Below are positions 50,942 to 59,619 of a stretch of DNA of 64,000 bases, piece by piece (position 1 is the first letter of the stretch; each line of letters opens with the position of its first letter). The stretch comes from Flexivirga aerilata (GTDB taxonomy: Bacteria > Actinomycetota > Actinomycetes > Actinomycetales > Dermatophilaceae). The notes beneath the pieces are model-generated. The model did not search any database. It was not told the DNA's origin and saw only the letters and a list, made by a program, of their open reading frames with translations. Where the stretch lies: positions 1 to 64,000 of the forward strand of contig NZ_JABENB010000003.1 of assembly GCF_013002715.1 (NCBI RefSeq). Direction: 5' to 3'. A program made the position numbers and the translations under genes.

Positions 50942-52269
50942 GGACCTCGGCCCAGCGACTACTCGCGGGGTGGGCTGCGCGCCGGCCACATGTACTGCTG
51001 GTGACAGCGCCCGGCGGAACTGCCGCGCGGCTGGCGGTCGAGGCACAGGCCCGCGCGCTCGGCGGTGTGCTCACCGGTGAGCCTGCTGACGCGGACGTGC
51101 TGGTCGTGGCTGGCTCGCCTGACGGTGAGCTGGCCGACGCGGTTGGGGTGCTGTGGAGTCAGATCCCGGCCCCGAAAGTTCGCGTCGACGTGCTCGATTC
51201 CGCGCGTGCGGCAGCGTTGCTGTCGGCCGGGATACATCGGCTGGCGAGCACACCCGACGCGGGTGCCGAGTCGACTGAGCAGGTCGAACCCATGGGCGAG
51301 CACGTCCACCAACAGGAAGCCGAGATGGGACACGAGCACGGCGGTGATGGTGGGCATGGTCACGGTGGGCACACGGATGCTGAGCAGGGCGGTCACGAGC
51401 ACGGGGGGCATGACCACGGCGGCATGCAGATGCCCGGGGGGCTGATGATGGCCGACCGGGCACCGGACCGGGACGGGCTGAAATTGGATGTACTGCATGT
51501 CGCGCTGGGCCCCGTGCTGCCGGCGTGGCCGTCCGGTCTCGTCATCGACGTCGAACTGCAGGGGGACGTGGTGCAGGGCGCGGAGGTACGGGTGCTGGCC
51601 GGGGCCGGAGACGCGATGCGATTCTGGGCCGACGGCACCGGGGTGGCGGCCGGGCGCCGCCGGGCGGCGGCGCATCTGGACTCTGTGGGCCGTCTGCTGG
51701 AGGTCGCCGGGTGGTCCGGCGCGGCCGATCGGGCCCGCGGGCAGCGCGACGTGCTGCTCACCGAAACTGGCGAGCCGGTGGGCGAGGCGCGAGAGGAGTT
51801 ACGCCGCCTGCGCCGCCGGGTGGAGCGCTCGTGGGGTCTGCGCCGATCACTGGCCGGGCTGGGTCGTCTTGGCCATGGTGACGTCAGCCGACTCGGCCTG
51901 TCGGGTCCGGCCGCGCGAGCGGCCGAGCGCGGTGGCGACGTGTGGGCAAGGCTGCAGACCTGGCTGGTGGAGGCCGACCTGGCCCTCAGCAGCGGCCCGG
52001 TGGCACCGGCCGAGGGCCCACGCGGGAGGCCTGGCCGCGGCTCGGACGCCCTGGTCGCGGCCGCCGCGCACTTGATGCCCGGGCTGGACCTGGGTGACGC
52101 ACGGCTGGTCGTGGCGAGCCTGGATCCCGACCCCGACGACCTGCACTCCACCGGGGTCGCCGGCGACCGGGATCCGCATTCAGGTCACGGCGAAAACGGC
52201 CATCATGACGAGGGCCCCCACGGCATGCCCGGGGGCACCAACCACCAGCACGACGGGCACGTCGCATGA
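50932..52269 (+). CDS. Cys-free NuoB/NuoD-like fusion with two His/Met-rich segments
   Basis: This 445-residue protein replaces the whole hydrophilic arm. Residues about 15-105 look like the NuoB fold (ADVLVVAGSPDGELADAVGV), but there is no Cys anywhere, so it cannot hold the N2 Fe-S cluster. Residues about 120-170 are a His/Gly/Met stretch (GHGHGGHTDAEQGGHEHGG). A NuoD-like N-terminal strand set follows (LHVALGPVLPAWPSGLVID), then helices. The C-terminus is again His-rich (HSGHGENGHHDEGPHG). It probably binds copper or another metal and docks on the membrane subunits. Its start and stop both overlap neighbours. Confidence 0.75.
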   Translation: MGLRTSAQRLLAGWAARRPHVLLVTAPGGTAARLAVEAQARALGGVLTGEPADADVLVVAGSPDGELADAVGVLWSQIPAPKVRVDVLDSARAAALLSAGIHRLASTPDAGAESTEQVEPMGEHVHQQEAEMGHEHGGDGGHGHGGHTDAEQGGHEHGGHDHGGMQMPGGLMMADRAPDRDGLKLDVLHVALGPVLPAWPSGLVIDVELQGDVVQGAEVRVLAGAGDAMRFWADGTGVAAGRRRAAAHLDSVGRLLEVAGWSGAADRARGQRDVLLTETGEPVGEAREELRRLRRRVERSWGLRRSLAGLGRLGHGDVSRLGLSGPAARAAERGGDVWARLQTWLVEADLALSSGPVAPAEGPRGRPGRGSDALVAAAAHLMPGLDLGDARLVVASLDPDPDDLHSTGVAGDRDPHSGHGENGHHDEGPHGMPGGTNHQHDGHVA

Positions 52270-53207
52270 CAAGCCTCGTCCAGCAGGCGCCGGCCTGGTC
52301 GGTGCTGGTCGCGGTGCCGCTAGTGCTGTGCGCGGCGGTGCTGGCAGGGTCGCTGGACGCGGTGCTCGACCCACGAGGCGAGCTGCCGCTGAGGGCGCGG
52401 CTGCTGCGCCCGGTGTATGAGGCATCGCGGTCGCTGCTGGTTCAGCGGCGGTCGACGACGGCTCCGGACCGATTGCTGTGGGCCGTGGGGGTCGTCACCC
52501 CGTTGCTGGTCGCGGTGCTGATGGCACAGGTCGTCCCACTCGGCTTCGCCGTGGTGAGCGACCTGGGTGTCGGATTGGTGTGGTTCAACGCCATGGACGT
52601 GCTGCTGTGGGCGGGATGGTGGCTGGCCGGGTGGGGCCCGAACAGCGTGTATTCGCTGATTGGTGGCTACCGGTTTCTTGCCCAGGCGCTGGCGTACGAG
52701 TTGCCGCTGATGTTCGCCCTGACCGCGCCTGCGGTCGCCGCCAGCAGCCTGTCGGTGCCGCAGATCGTGGCGGCCCAGCAGGGCCGCTGGTTCATCGTGC
52801 AGATGCCGTTGGCCGCGGTGGTGTTCGCCGCAGCGGTGGCCGCCTTTGCCGCGTGGGGGCCCTTTGCGCACCCGGTCGGCCAGGACATCGCCGGTGGACT
52901 GCTGGTCGAGCAGTCCGGGCCGGCCCGGCTGCTGCTGCGGTGGGGCCAATACGCCCTGCTGGTCGTCGGATCGGCGATGACCGTGGCGCTGTTCCTGGGC
53001 GGCGGGGCAGGCCCACTGCTGCCGCCCTGGTTGTGGACGTTGCTCAAGAGCGCCGCGGTGCTCGCCGTGTTGCTGGCGATGCGCCACCGAATGCCGGTAT
53101 GGCGCCCGGACCGGTTGATGCGCCTGGCGTGGCTGGTGGTGTTGCCGCTGGTACTCGCGCAGCTACTTGTTGTGTCGGTGCTGGCGGCGGCTGGAGGTGG
53201 ATCGTGA
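52266..53207 (+). CDS. nuoH: NuoH-like subunit
   Basis: The 313-residue protein has eight or so membrane helices and the NuoH signature GWGPNSVYSLIGGYRFLAQA, then LAYELPLMFAL. In the loop that forms the quinone chamber of true complex I, the usual acidic series is weak. PEAESEL-type residues become PVGQDIA, TEYSG becomes VEQSG, and the later AEY Glu becomes Gln (RWGQY). The proton/quinone coupling acids are thus partly lost. The ATG at 52266 overlaps the previous stop and the stop overlaps nuoJ. Confidence 0.88.
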   Translation: MTSLVQQAPAWSVLVAVPLVLCAAVLAGSLDAVLDPRGELPLRARLLRPVYEASRSLLVQRRSTTAPDRLLWAVGVVTPLLVAVLMAQVVPLGFAVVSDLGVGLVWFNAMDVLLWAGWWLAGWGPNSVYSLIGGYRFLAQALAYELPLMFALTAPAVAASSLSVPQIVAAQQGRWFIVQMPLAAVVFAAAVAAFAAWGPFAHPVGQDIAGGLLVEQSGPARLLLRWGQYALLVVGSAMTVALFLGGGAGPLLPPWLWTLLKSAAVLAVLLAMRHRMPVWRPDRLMRLAWLVVLPLVLAQLLVVSVLAAAGGGS

Positions 53208-53734
53208 CACTCGCGGTGTTCATCGTGCTGGCCGTAATTGCGATCGCCTCCGGCGTCGCGGTCTTCGTGGTCGATTCCATGGCGAGGGCGACCTTCGCGC
53301 TGGCCGCATCGTTCGTGGCCGTCGGTGGGGAGCTGATCCTGCTCACCCTCGACTACTTGGGCGTGGTCACCATTTTGATGATGGTGATGGAGATGGCGAT
53401 CATGGTCGTCTTCATGGTCATGTTCATGATGAACCCGGCCGGGTTGATGCCCATGTCGATGCTGCACAACACGCGCGGGGCGCTGACCATTGCGGCCGGC
53501 ACGTTCCTGCTGCTGGGCGCCGCCGCGGTGCTAGTGCCGTGGCCGGCGCGGCGGGGAACCGTCCCGGCCGATCCCACCCGGGCTATCGGCGAAGCGATCA
53601 TGGGTCCCCAGATGCCGGTCATGGTCGGCATCTCGGCGCTGCTGTTCGCCACCATCGTGTCCGCGCTCGTGCTTGCTGTCCCACACGGCCGGTACGACCA
53701 ACCCGCCCACGACAGCGGGGAGACAGACAGGTGA
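53204..53734 (+). CDS. nuoJ: NuoJ-like subunit with an extreme Met-rich helix
   Basis: The 176-residue protein has five helices in NuoJ order. The third helix and the following loop (about 52-88) contain about 14 Met in roughly 35 residues (ILMMVMEMAIMVVFMVMFMM, then LMPMSM). Ordinary NuoJ is not Met-rich in this way; Met clusters are typical of Cu(I) and Ag(I) binding or transport. The GTG start overlaps the NuoH stop (GTGA). It ends by overlapping nuoK in the same manner. Confidence 0.85.
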   Translation: MTLAVFIVLAVIAIASGVAVFVVDSMARATFALAASFVAVGGELILLTLDYLGVVTILMMVMEMAIMVVFMVMFMMNPAGLMPMSMLHNTRGALTIAAGTFLLLGAAAVLVPWPARRGTVPADPTRAIGEAIMGPQMPVMVGISALLFATIVSALVLAVPHGRYDQPAHDSGETDR

Positions 53735-54036
53735 CGCTTCAACTGTTCCTGCTGCTGGCGGCCGCCTTGTTCGCCATCGGCGTGTTCGGCGCGCTCAGCC
53801 AGCAGTCGGTTGTCATGGTGATGATGGGGCTGGAGTTGATGGTCAATGCCGTCATCGTCGCAGCCGCCGCGTTCTGGTACTTCCTCGCACCGGCGGCGCC
53901 GGACGGGCAGGTGCTGCTGCTGGTCGTCATCTCGGCGATGACGGTCGAGATGGCCATGGGTTTCGCCGTGGCCACCCTGCTGTTCCGGGCCAGCGACGTG
54001 GACATGACCGACATGGCTGCGGAGCTGAAACGGTGA
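53731..54036 (+). CDS. nuoK: NuoK-like subunit
   Basis: The 101-residue protein has three helices, as in NuoK/ND4L. Both membrane Glu residues are kept: MMGLELMVNAV (about residue 35) and AMTVEMAMGFAV (about 72). These lie on the proton path in complex I, so ion movement through this subunit is possible. Several Met surround them (QSVVMVMMG, DMTDMAAE). GTG start, coupled to nuoJ before and nuoL after by GTGA overlaps. Confidence 0.9.
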   Translation: MTLQLFLLLAAALFAIGVFGALSQQSVVMVMMGLELMVNAVIVAAAAFWYFLAPAAPDGQVLLLVVISAMTVEMAMGFAVATLLFRASDVDMTDMAAELKR

Positions 54037-55910
54037 GCGCGCTGCTGTGGGCGCTGGTCCTGCTGCCCGCCCTGGCGGGGGTAGGCCTGCTGGCCGCGCC
54101 GCTCGGCCCGTCGCCGGTGCGCCGGGCGGTCGAGCGGGCGACACCCACGGTCGGGATTTCGGTTGCGACCGGAGTACTCGCTCTGAGTGCTGCCGCCGCG
54201 TCCGTTCGGCCGACCACGTCCGCCCCCTTCCTGGCCGGTGACCCATTCACCTTGGCGGTTGACGGGCTGTCCGCCGTCGTCGTCGTCACCGTGGCCGCAG
54301 TCAGCCTGCTGGTGCTGGTCTTCTCGGCCGGCGCGATCCGGCACCACCGGGCCCGCTTCGTCGGGCTCATGCTGGTCTTCGTCGCCGCCGTGCTGGTCAC
54401 CGCCACCGCCACCACGCTGCTCGGGCTGCTCATGGCCTGGGAGGTGATGGGCGCCACCAGCTACGCGCTGATCGCATTCGACTGGCGACGCGATACCGCG
54501 GTCGCCTCAGGTACCACCGCATTCGTGGTCACCAGAGCCGGTGACGTCGGGCTCTACCTCGCCGCCGGAGCCGCCCTGGCCGTGGCCTCCGGCGGCACGC
54601 CGGGTCTCTCGCTGGATCGCCTGGCGTTGTTGCCGTCCCCGTGGCTGCACATCGCGGCCGCGGGAATGCTGGCAGCGGCGTTCGGTAAGGCTGCCCAGTT
54701 GCCGTTCTCGTTCTGGTTGTCCCGGGCGATGGACGGGCCGAGCCCGGTCTCGGCGCTGCTGCACTCGGCCGCCATGGTGGCCATGGGCGGCTACCTGCTG
54801 CTGCGTCTGCACCCGCTGCTGCTCGCCGCCGGGTGGGCGGCGACCACCGCGGCCTGGGTCGGGGCGCTGACCGCCCTACTGCTGGGTGCGGTCGCCATCG
54901 CCCAGGACGACCTGAAACAGCTGCTCGCGGCGTCCACCAGCGCCCAGCTCGGCTTCGTGGTGCTCGCGGCGGGCACCACCGGGCCGGGTGCGGTCGGCGC
55001 CGGCCTGGCACACCTGGTCGGCCACGCGTCCACCAAGGCGCTGCTGTTCCTGGCCGCCGGGGCCTGGCTGGCCGCTCTGGGCACCAAGTCCCTGCCGGCG
55101 CTGCGCGGCGCCGGGCGGGCCTACCCGTGGGTCGGCGTGCCCTTCACCGTCGCGGCACTGGCTCTGGCCGGGGTGCCGCCGCTGACTCTGTGGGCCACCA
55201 AGGAGTCCGTCCTCGCGGCCGCCCGCGAGCAGTCGGGTGCGCTGTACGCGGTCGGGCTCGCGGCCGCGGTGGCCTCCAGCGCGTATGCCGGCAAGGCCCT
55301 CGCGCTGATCTGGCGCCGCCTGCCGGACCACCCGACCGGCTACGACACCGAGGAGGCCGGCACCCGGCAGGTCGGCTGGATCGAGCGAATCCCGTTGCTA
55401 CCCCTAGCAGTCGGTGCGGCCGGCCTCGGGGTGCTGGTCGTCCCGGCCGTATGGGCCAAGGTGGACCCGGGCGCGCCGACGCCGACCTCCGCCTCCGCCG
55501 GGGAAGTGGCCGTCTCTGTGGTCCTGGCCGTCGTCGTGACCGGCGTGGCGCTGCGCTGGCCGCAGCGCCTGCCGGCGCCGCGGTGGGCCGGCAGCTGGCT
55601 GCGCCTGGAGCAGGTTGCCCATGCCGGGGTGCTGCGCCCGACCCTGCGCCTGGCCGCCCTGCTGGCCCGGGGTGACGCCGCACTCGAGGCAGCGGTGACC
55701 GGCACCGGCCACGCGGGCCGTCGGCTGGCCGACCACGCCGCGGCGATCGACGCCGTCGGGGTCGGTGGCGCACTGCGCGGCGTCGTGGCTGCGGCCCGCC
55801 GGGGTGCGGGCCTGGCGCTGCGCCCGCAGACCGGGCAACTGCACCAGTACTACGCGCAGGCCTCGGTCGGTTTGGCCGTGGCCGTCCTCATCGTCTGGTT
55901 GGCGAGGTAA
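54033..55910 (+). CDS. nuoL: NuoL-like antiporter subunit
   Basis: The 625-residue protein is an Mrp/NuoL-type antiporter subunit with about 14-16 helices. The key Glu is in AWEVMGATSYALIAF (about 139) and the key Lys in AFGKAAQLPFSFWL (about 225). The SPVSALLHSAAMVAMGGYLL motif, the broken helix and a second Lys (ASTKALLFLAAG) are present. A long amphipathic C-terminal segment and a last helix are also present, as in NuoL. It should translocate protons or Na+. GTG start overlapping nuoK; nuoM follows after 5 bases. Confidence 0.93.
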   Translation: MSALLWALVLLPALAGVGLLAAPLGPSPVRRAVERATPTVGISVATGVLALSAAAASVRPTTSAPFLAGDPFTLAVDGLSAVVVVTVAAVSLLVLVFSAGAIRHHRARFVGLMLVFVAAVLVTATATTLLGLLMAWEVMGATSYALIAFDWRRDTAVASGTTAFVVTRAGDVGLYLAAGAALAVASGGTPGLSLDRLALLPSPWLHIAAAGMLAAAFGKAAQLPFSFWLSRAMDGPSPVSALLHSAAMVAMGGYLLLRLHPLLLAAGWAATTAAWVGALTALLLGAVAIAQDDLKQLLAASTSAQLGFVVLAAGTTGPGAVGAGLAHLVGHASTKALLFLAAGAWLAALGTKSLPALRGAGRAYPWVGVPFTVAALALAGVPPLTLWATKESVLAAAREQSGALYAVGLAAAVASSAYAGKALALIWRRLPDHPTGYDTEEAGTRQVGWIERIPLLPLAVGAAGLGVLVVPAVWAKVDPGAPTPTSASAGEVAVSVVLAVVVTGVALRWPQRLPAPRWAGSWLRLEQVAHAGVLRPTLRLAALLARGDAALEAAVTGTGHAGRRLADHAAAIDAVGVGGALRGVVAAARRGAGLALRPQTGQLHQYYAQASVGLAVAVLIVWLAR

Positions 55911-55915
55911 ACCCG

Positions 55916-57406
55916 TTGTTGTCCCTGTTGATATTTCTGCCCGCCGCGGTCGCCGCGGTGCTGCTGCTGGCCCGCGTGCCCGACCGGGTCGCCCTGTGGG
56001 CCTGGTTGGTGACCGGTCTGGTGACGGTCGGGCTCAGTGTCGGCATGTGGGCGGCATACCTGCACGGCCACGGGCCGGGGCAGTTCGGGTTCGCCGAGCA
56101 GGTGCCGTGGATGCCGGGTATCGGCTCCAGCTATCACGTCGGGGTCGACGGGTTGAGCCTGCCGCTGCTGGCGCTGACCGCGGTCATTTTCACCGCGACG
56201 GCGGTCTACTCGCTGCGCGAACGGCAGCAGCCCCGTTCGTACGCGGCGTTGTTCCTGGCGCTGCAGACCACCAGTCTGGGGGTGTTCTCGGCGCTGGACC
56301 TCATCGTGTTCTTCGTGTTCTTCGACCTGTCGATCGTCGGGATGTACTTCGTCATCGCCGGCTGGGGGCACGGCCCGGCGCGGCGCCGGTCGGCGCTGCT
56401 GTTCTTCCTCTACACCTTCACCGGCTCACTTGCCCTGTTGCTGGGGTTCATCGGCCTGTATGTCGCCTCCGATCCGCACACCTTCGACATCGCCGAGCTC
56501 GCCGCGCACCCGCCGTTGACCGGGTCAGGTGCGGCCGGGCCGTTGGTGCTGGCGGCCATCGCACTCGGCCTGGCGATCAAGACCCCGACGGTCCCGTTCC
56601 ACTCCTGGCTACCGCCGGCGCACACCGACGCGCCGGCGGCTGGGTCGGCGGTGCTGGCCGGGATCCTGCTGAAAATGGGCACCTTCGGTTTCGTGCGGAT
56701 CGCGATGCCGCTGCTGCCCGAGCAGTGGCGCACCTATGCCTGGGTGTTCGTCGGGGTGGGCGTGGCCTCGGTCCTCTACGGGGCGCTGGTGGCGCTGGCC
56801 CAGGACAACTTCAAACGGCTGATCGCGTTCACCAGTGTCAACCACATGGGTTACATCCTGCTCGGTCTCGGCGCCGCCGGCCTGGCCGGTGACGCCCACG
56901 CCCGGTCGGTGGCCGTCACCGGTGCCCTGGTGCAGATGGTCAGTCACGGGCTGATCACCGCGGCCTTGTTCCTGCTGGCCGGTGTGCTGCTGGACCGCGG
57001 TGGCAGCTACGACCTGACCCGGTATGGCGCCCTGGCCGGGCCTGCGCCACGGTTCGCCGCACTGACGACCGTCGCGGCATTCGCGAGCCTGGGGCTGCCT
57101 GGCTTCAGCGGCTTCATCGCCGAGTTCCAGATCCTCGCTGGCAGCCTCGGCCCGGCCACACCGGCAGCCGCGGTCGCCGCGCTGGGCATCGTCCTCACAG
57201 CCGGCCTCTTCCTGTGGGCTATCCACCGGCTCTTCCTCGGCACACCACGAACCGGACAGGTCGCGTTCGCGGACCTGTCCGCTCGCGAACTGTGGGCCAT
57301 CGGGCCGCTGCTGGCCCTGTCCGTGCTCATCGGCGTCTTCCCGCAGTCCCTGCTCGGCGTTGTGACGCCCGCCGCGGATCACCTGATCGCGCTGGTCGGC
57401 CGGTGA
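55916..57406 (+). CDS. nuoM: NuoM-like antiporter subunit
   Basis: The 496-residue protein has about 14 helices. The Lys of the proton channel is kept (GLAIKTPTVPFHSWLPPAH), as is a later Lys (AGILLKMGTFGFVR). In helix 5 the normal Glu (FWEMMLVPMY in E. coli) is replaced by Asp (FFDLSIVGMYF), a conservative but unusual change. I use TTG 55916, with GAGG upstream. It ends overlapping nuoN. Confidence 0.92.
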   Translation: MLSLLIFLPAAVAAVLLLARVPDRVALWAWLVTGLVTVGLSVGMWAAYLHGHGPGQFGFAEQVPWMPGIGSSYHVGVDGLSLPLLALTAVIFTATAVYSLRERQQPRSYAALFLALQTTSLGVFSALDLIVFFVFFDLSIVGMYFVIAGWGHGPARRRSALLFFLYTFTGSLALLLGFIGLYVASDPHTFDIAELAAHPPLTGSGAAGPLVLAAIALGLAIKTPTVPFHSWLPPAHTDAPAAGSAVLAGILLKMGTFGFVRIAMPLLPEQWRTYAWVFVGVGVASVLYGALVALAQDNFKRLIAFTSVNHMGYILLGLGAAGLAGDAHARSVAVTGALVQMVSHGLITAALFLLAGVLLDRGGSYDLTRYGALAGPAPRFAALTTVAAFASLGLPGFSGFIAEFQILAGSLGPATPAAAVAALGIVLTAGLFLWAIHRLFLGTPRTGQVAFADLSARELWAIGPLLALSVLIGVFPQSLLGVVTPAADHLIALVGR

Positions 57407-58863
57407 CCGCCCACGAGGACCCGGCCGCGTTCGCACCCGAGCTCATCCTGCTCGTCGGTGCCGTGGTCGCGCTGCTGACCGGCTCGTTCGTCCGCCAGGA
57501 GCGGCAGTGGAGCGCGCAGCTGGTAGCCGCCGTCGCGCTGGCCGGGTCGCTGGTGGCCGGCGCCACGGCGGGCGCTTCGGGGCAGACGCTGTATGCCGGC
57601 AGTTACGCGATCGACGCCGCCACGTTCGCCGCCCGGCTCATCGTGCCCGCCGCGGCGCTGCTCGTGTTGGGCCTGTCTGCCGGGCGGGTGCGCGGCAGCG
57701 CCCGGGAGAGCGAGTTCGCAGTCCTGGTGCTGCTGGCCAGTCTCGGTACCATCCTGCTGGCCGGCAGCACCGACCTGCTGTTGCTCGCGGTGGCCTATCT
57801 GCTGGCGTCCATCCCGCTCTACGCCCTCGCCGGCTGGGCCCGTGACCCCGCTGGCGCCGAAGGGGCGCTGAAGACCTACCTGTTCGGTGTACTGCTGGGC
57901 ATCGTCATGTTCCTCGGGATCGCGGTGCTGTTCGGGCTGGCCGGATCCACCTCGTATGCCGACCTGGCCCAGCGCCTGCCCGGCGCCCCACCCGCGGCCC
58001 TCGCCCTGGGAGCGGTGGCCGTGTTTGCCGGACTGCTCTTCAAAGCCGGCGCGGTCCCGGTGCACTTCTGGGTGCCGGACGCCGTACAAGGTGCCACCAC
58101 CGGTGCCGGGGCCTTCCTGACCACTGTCCCCAAAATCGGGGCGCTGCTCGCCCTGTACCGGTTCGTGCTCGTCCTACCCGACGACGCCATCAACTGGCGA
58201 CTGCTGCTGGCACTGCTGGCCGCGGCCAGCATGACCCTGGGTAACCTCGCCGCCTTCCGGCAGGACGATCCGGCCCGACTGCTGGCCTACTCCACCATCA
58301 GCCAGGTCGGCTACCTGCTCATGGTCGTCGTGGTCGCCGATCCGGTCGCCGGCTCCGCACCGCTGGCCGCGCTAATCCTTTATCTGGCGGCATACGCAGC
58401 AGCCAACCTCGGCGCGTTCGCCGTCATCGCCGCACGCCCCGGGCCCTCCACACTGACGGACTACCGCGGGCTCGCTCGCCAGAGCCCAGCCCTGGCCGGC
58501 GTCCTCGTGGTCAGCCTGTTGGCCCTGGTCGGTACCCCACCCACTGGCGTGTTCACCGGTAAGCTCACCGTCTTCGCCGCCACCTGGGACGGCGGCTGGG
58601 CATGGCTCGTGGTCATCGCCGCCGTCAACACTGTCGCGAGCCTCTACTACTACCTGCGTTGGATCGCTCCCGCGTTCGCCCGCTCCGACCCAGCCACCGG
58701 ACCGGCCGCCGGCCCGTCGGTGCCGGGTAGTCCGCGGGAGGCGCTGGCCTGGCCCGCGCGGTGCGTGATCGCCGCGGCGGTCACCACCGGATGCCTGGCC
58801 CTGCTGATCGGCATCGTGGCCGACGGCGTGCTGGACATCGGATCGGCCGCTATCAAGTGGTGA
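57403..58863 (+). CDS. nuoN: NuoN-like antiporter subunit
   Basis: The 486-residue protein has about 14 helices. The channel Lys is present (LLFKAGAVPVHFWVPDA), as is the Lys in LTTVPKIGAL. The membrane Glu that pairs with it in complex I (position in GIELISLPLF of E. coli) is Leu here (AYLLASIPLYALAG), so proton gating may differ. It is the last gene of the operon; there is no nuoC, E, F, G or I anywhere in the window. GTG start overlapping nuoM. Confidence 0.9.
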   Translation: MTAHEDPAAFAPELILLVGAVVALLTGSFVRQERQWSAQLVAAVALAGSLVAGATAGASGQTLYAGSYAIDAATFAARLIVPAAALLVLGLSAGRVRGSARESEFAVLVLLASLGTILLAGSTDLLLLAVAYLLASIPLYALAGWARDPAGAEGALKTYLFGVLLGIVMFLGIAVLFGLAGSTSYADLAQRLPGAPPAALALGAVAVFAGLLFKAGAVPVHFWVPDAVQGATTGAGAFLTTVPKIGALLALYRFVLVLPDDAINWRLLLALLAAASMTLGNLAAFRQDDPARLLAYSTISQVGYLLMVVVVADPVAGSAPLAALILYLAAYAAANLGAFAVIAARPGPSTLTDYRGLARQSPALAGVLVVSLLALVGTPPTGVFTGKLTVFAATWDGGWAWLVVIAAVNTVASLYYYLRWIAPAFARSDPATGPAAGPSVPGSPREALAWPARCVIAAAVTTGCLALLIGIVADGVLDIGSAAIKW

Positions 58864-58874
58864 GGACCCAGGCT

Positions 58875-58890
58875 CGCCGGCAATCCGGCG
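58875..58890. terminator. Hairpin between convergent nuoN-like and lipoprotein genes
   Basis: CGCCGG and CCGGCG flank CAAT, 12 bases after the nuoN stop. A perfect 6-bp stem, GC only, with no U-tract on either strand. Confidence 0.5.
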
Positions 58891-58905
58891 CATCTGCGCT
58901 CTCGG

Positions 58906-58952
58906 CGGGCTACTTCACGTAGCTGACCACGGCCATCATGCCGCGGTTCGCG
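58906..58952 (-). repeat. 47-bp direct repeat of the multicopper oxidase 3' end, copy 1
   Basis: Matches 59620-59666 at 43 of 47 positions. That second copy encodes the last residues of the multicopper oxidase (NRGMMAVLSYVK). Copy 1 supplies the end of the lipoprotein gene in frame, so it marks a past duplication or recombination. Confidence 0.85.
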
Positions 58953-59593
58953 CCGCTGGCCGGCCGGGGCCAATGAGAGGCGCACACGAACCCCGCCGCC
59001 TGACGGCTGGACCGCGGCCGCTGCCAGGAAAGGGCGGCGGCCGCGTGGGTCTCGGCTTTGGCTCTCGGTGTCGGTGTCTTGGCCATCGACCAGACGCCCA
59101 GCATCGATCTCGTCGATGTGCAGATCGCGGCGCCCTTGCCCGTGTATTTGGTCGGCGCTAGGTCGTCGGCTCGGCGAATCAGCGTGTATTGGAAGTTGCC
59201 GTAGCCGGCGGTGTTGCCGTTGAACTGGAACGAAGTCAGCCGGAGCCGTTCCCCGGCCTCGTGGCGGCCAGCGAAATATCGCTCGAGTCCGGCCCTGTCC
59301 TGAGCGACGGAGCCGATCCGTTGTCCCGGACCGTCGGTGCTGTACCAGTCGAAGCCGTTTCCCTGCCGCGCCCAGATCCGCTGCAAGGTCGGTTGGTCAC
59401 CGGCGTTGAATGCCCGCACGAACCCGATTACCAGCTTTCGAACTGTCGTGTCCGTGCATGCACCGTTCGACTCGGATCGGGAGGGGTCGTGCGCCGAGGG
59501 CGTGTCGGCCGAGCCGCTGGCTGTACAGGCGGCGAGCAGGAGTGCAACAACGGTCGCGGTGGCGATCGTGGGGCCGCGGCATATCGGCTGCAC
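58910..59593 (-). CDS. Lipoprotein with NTF2/SnoaL-like domain and a multicopper oxidase tail
   Basis: The 227-residue protein has a lipoprotein signal (VVALLLAACTAS, lipid on Cys near residue 23). A SnoaL/NTF2-like domain follows (about 48-160; FVRAFNAGDQPTLQRIWA, then LTSFQFNGNTAGYGNFQY). After about residue 195 it changes to a multicopper oxidase C-terminus (ASGANRGMMAVVSYVK) lacking the Cys-His copper ligands. The gene is thus chimeric, formed by fusion with a leftover oxidase end. It follows the oxidase gene by 30 bases on the same strand. The exact role is unknown; it is probably surface-attached. Confidence 0.65.
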   Translation of the reverse strand: MQPICRGPTIATATVVALLLAACTASGSADTPSAHDPSRSESNGACTDTTVRKLVIGFVRAFNAGDQPTLQRIWARQGNGFDWYSTDGPGQRIGSVAQDRAGLERYFAGRHEAGERLRLTSFQFNGNTAGYGNFQYTLIRRADDLAPTKYTGKGAAICTSTRSMLGVWSMAKTPTPRAKAETHAAAALSWQRPRSSRQAAGFVCASHWPRPASGANRGMMAVVSYVK

Positions 59594-59619
59594 GAGTTCC
59601 AGTATGACCGCCCCTCGAC

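Noticed and set aside
53673..54032. N-terminal extension of the nuoL frame
   Set aside because: It overlaps nuoK and is Arg/Gly-rich. The GTG at 54033 gives a normal NuoL start and a 4-base overlap.
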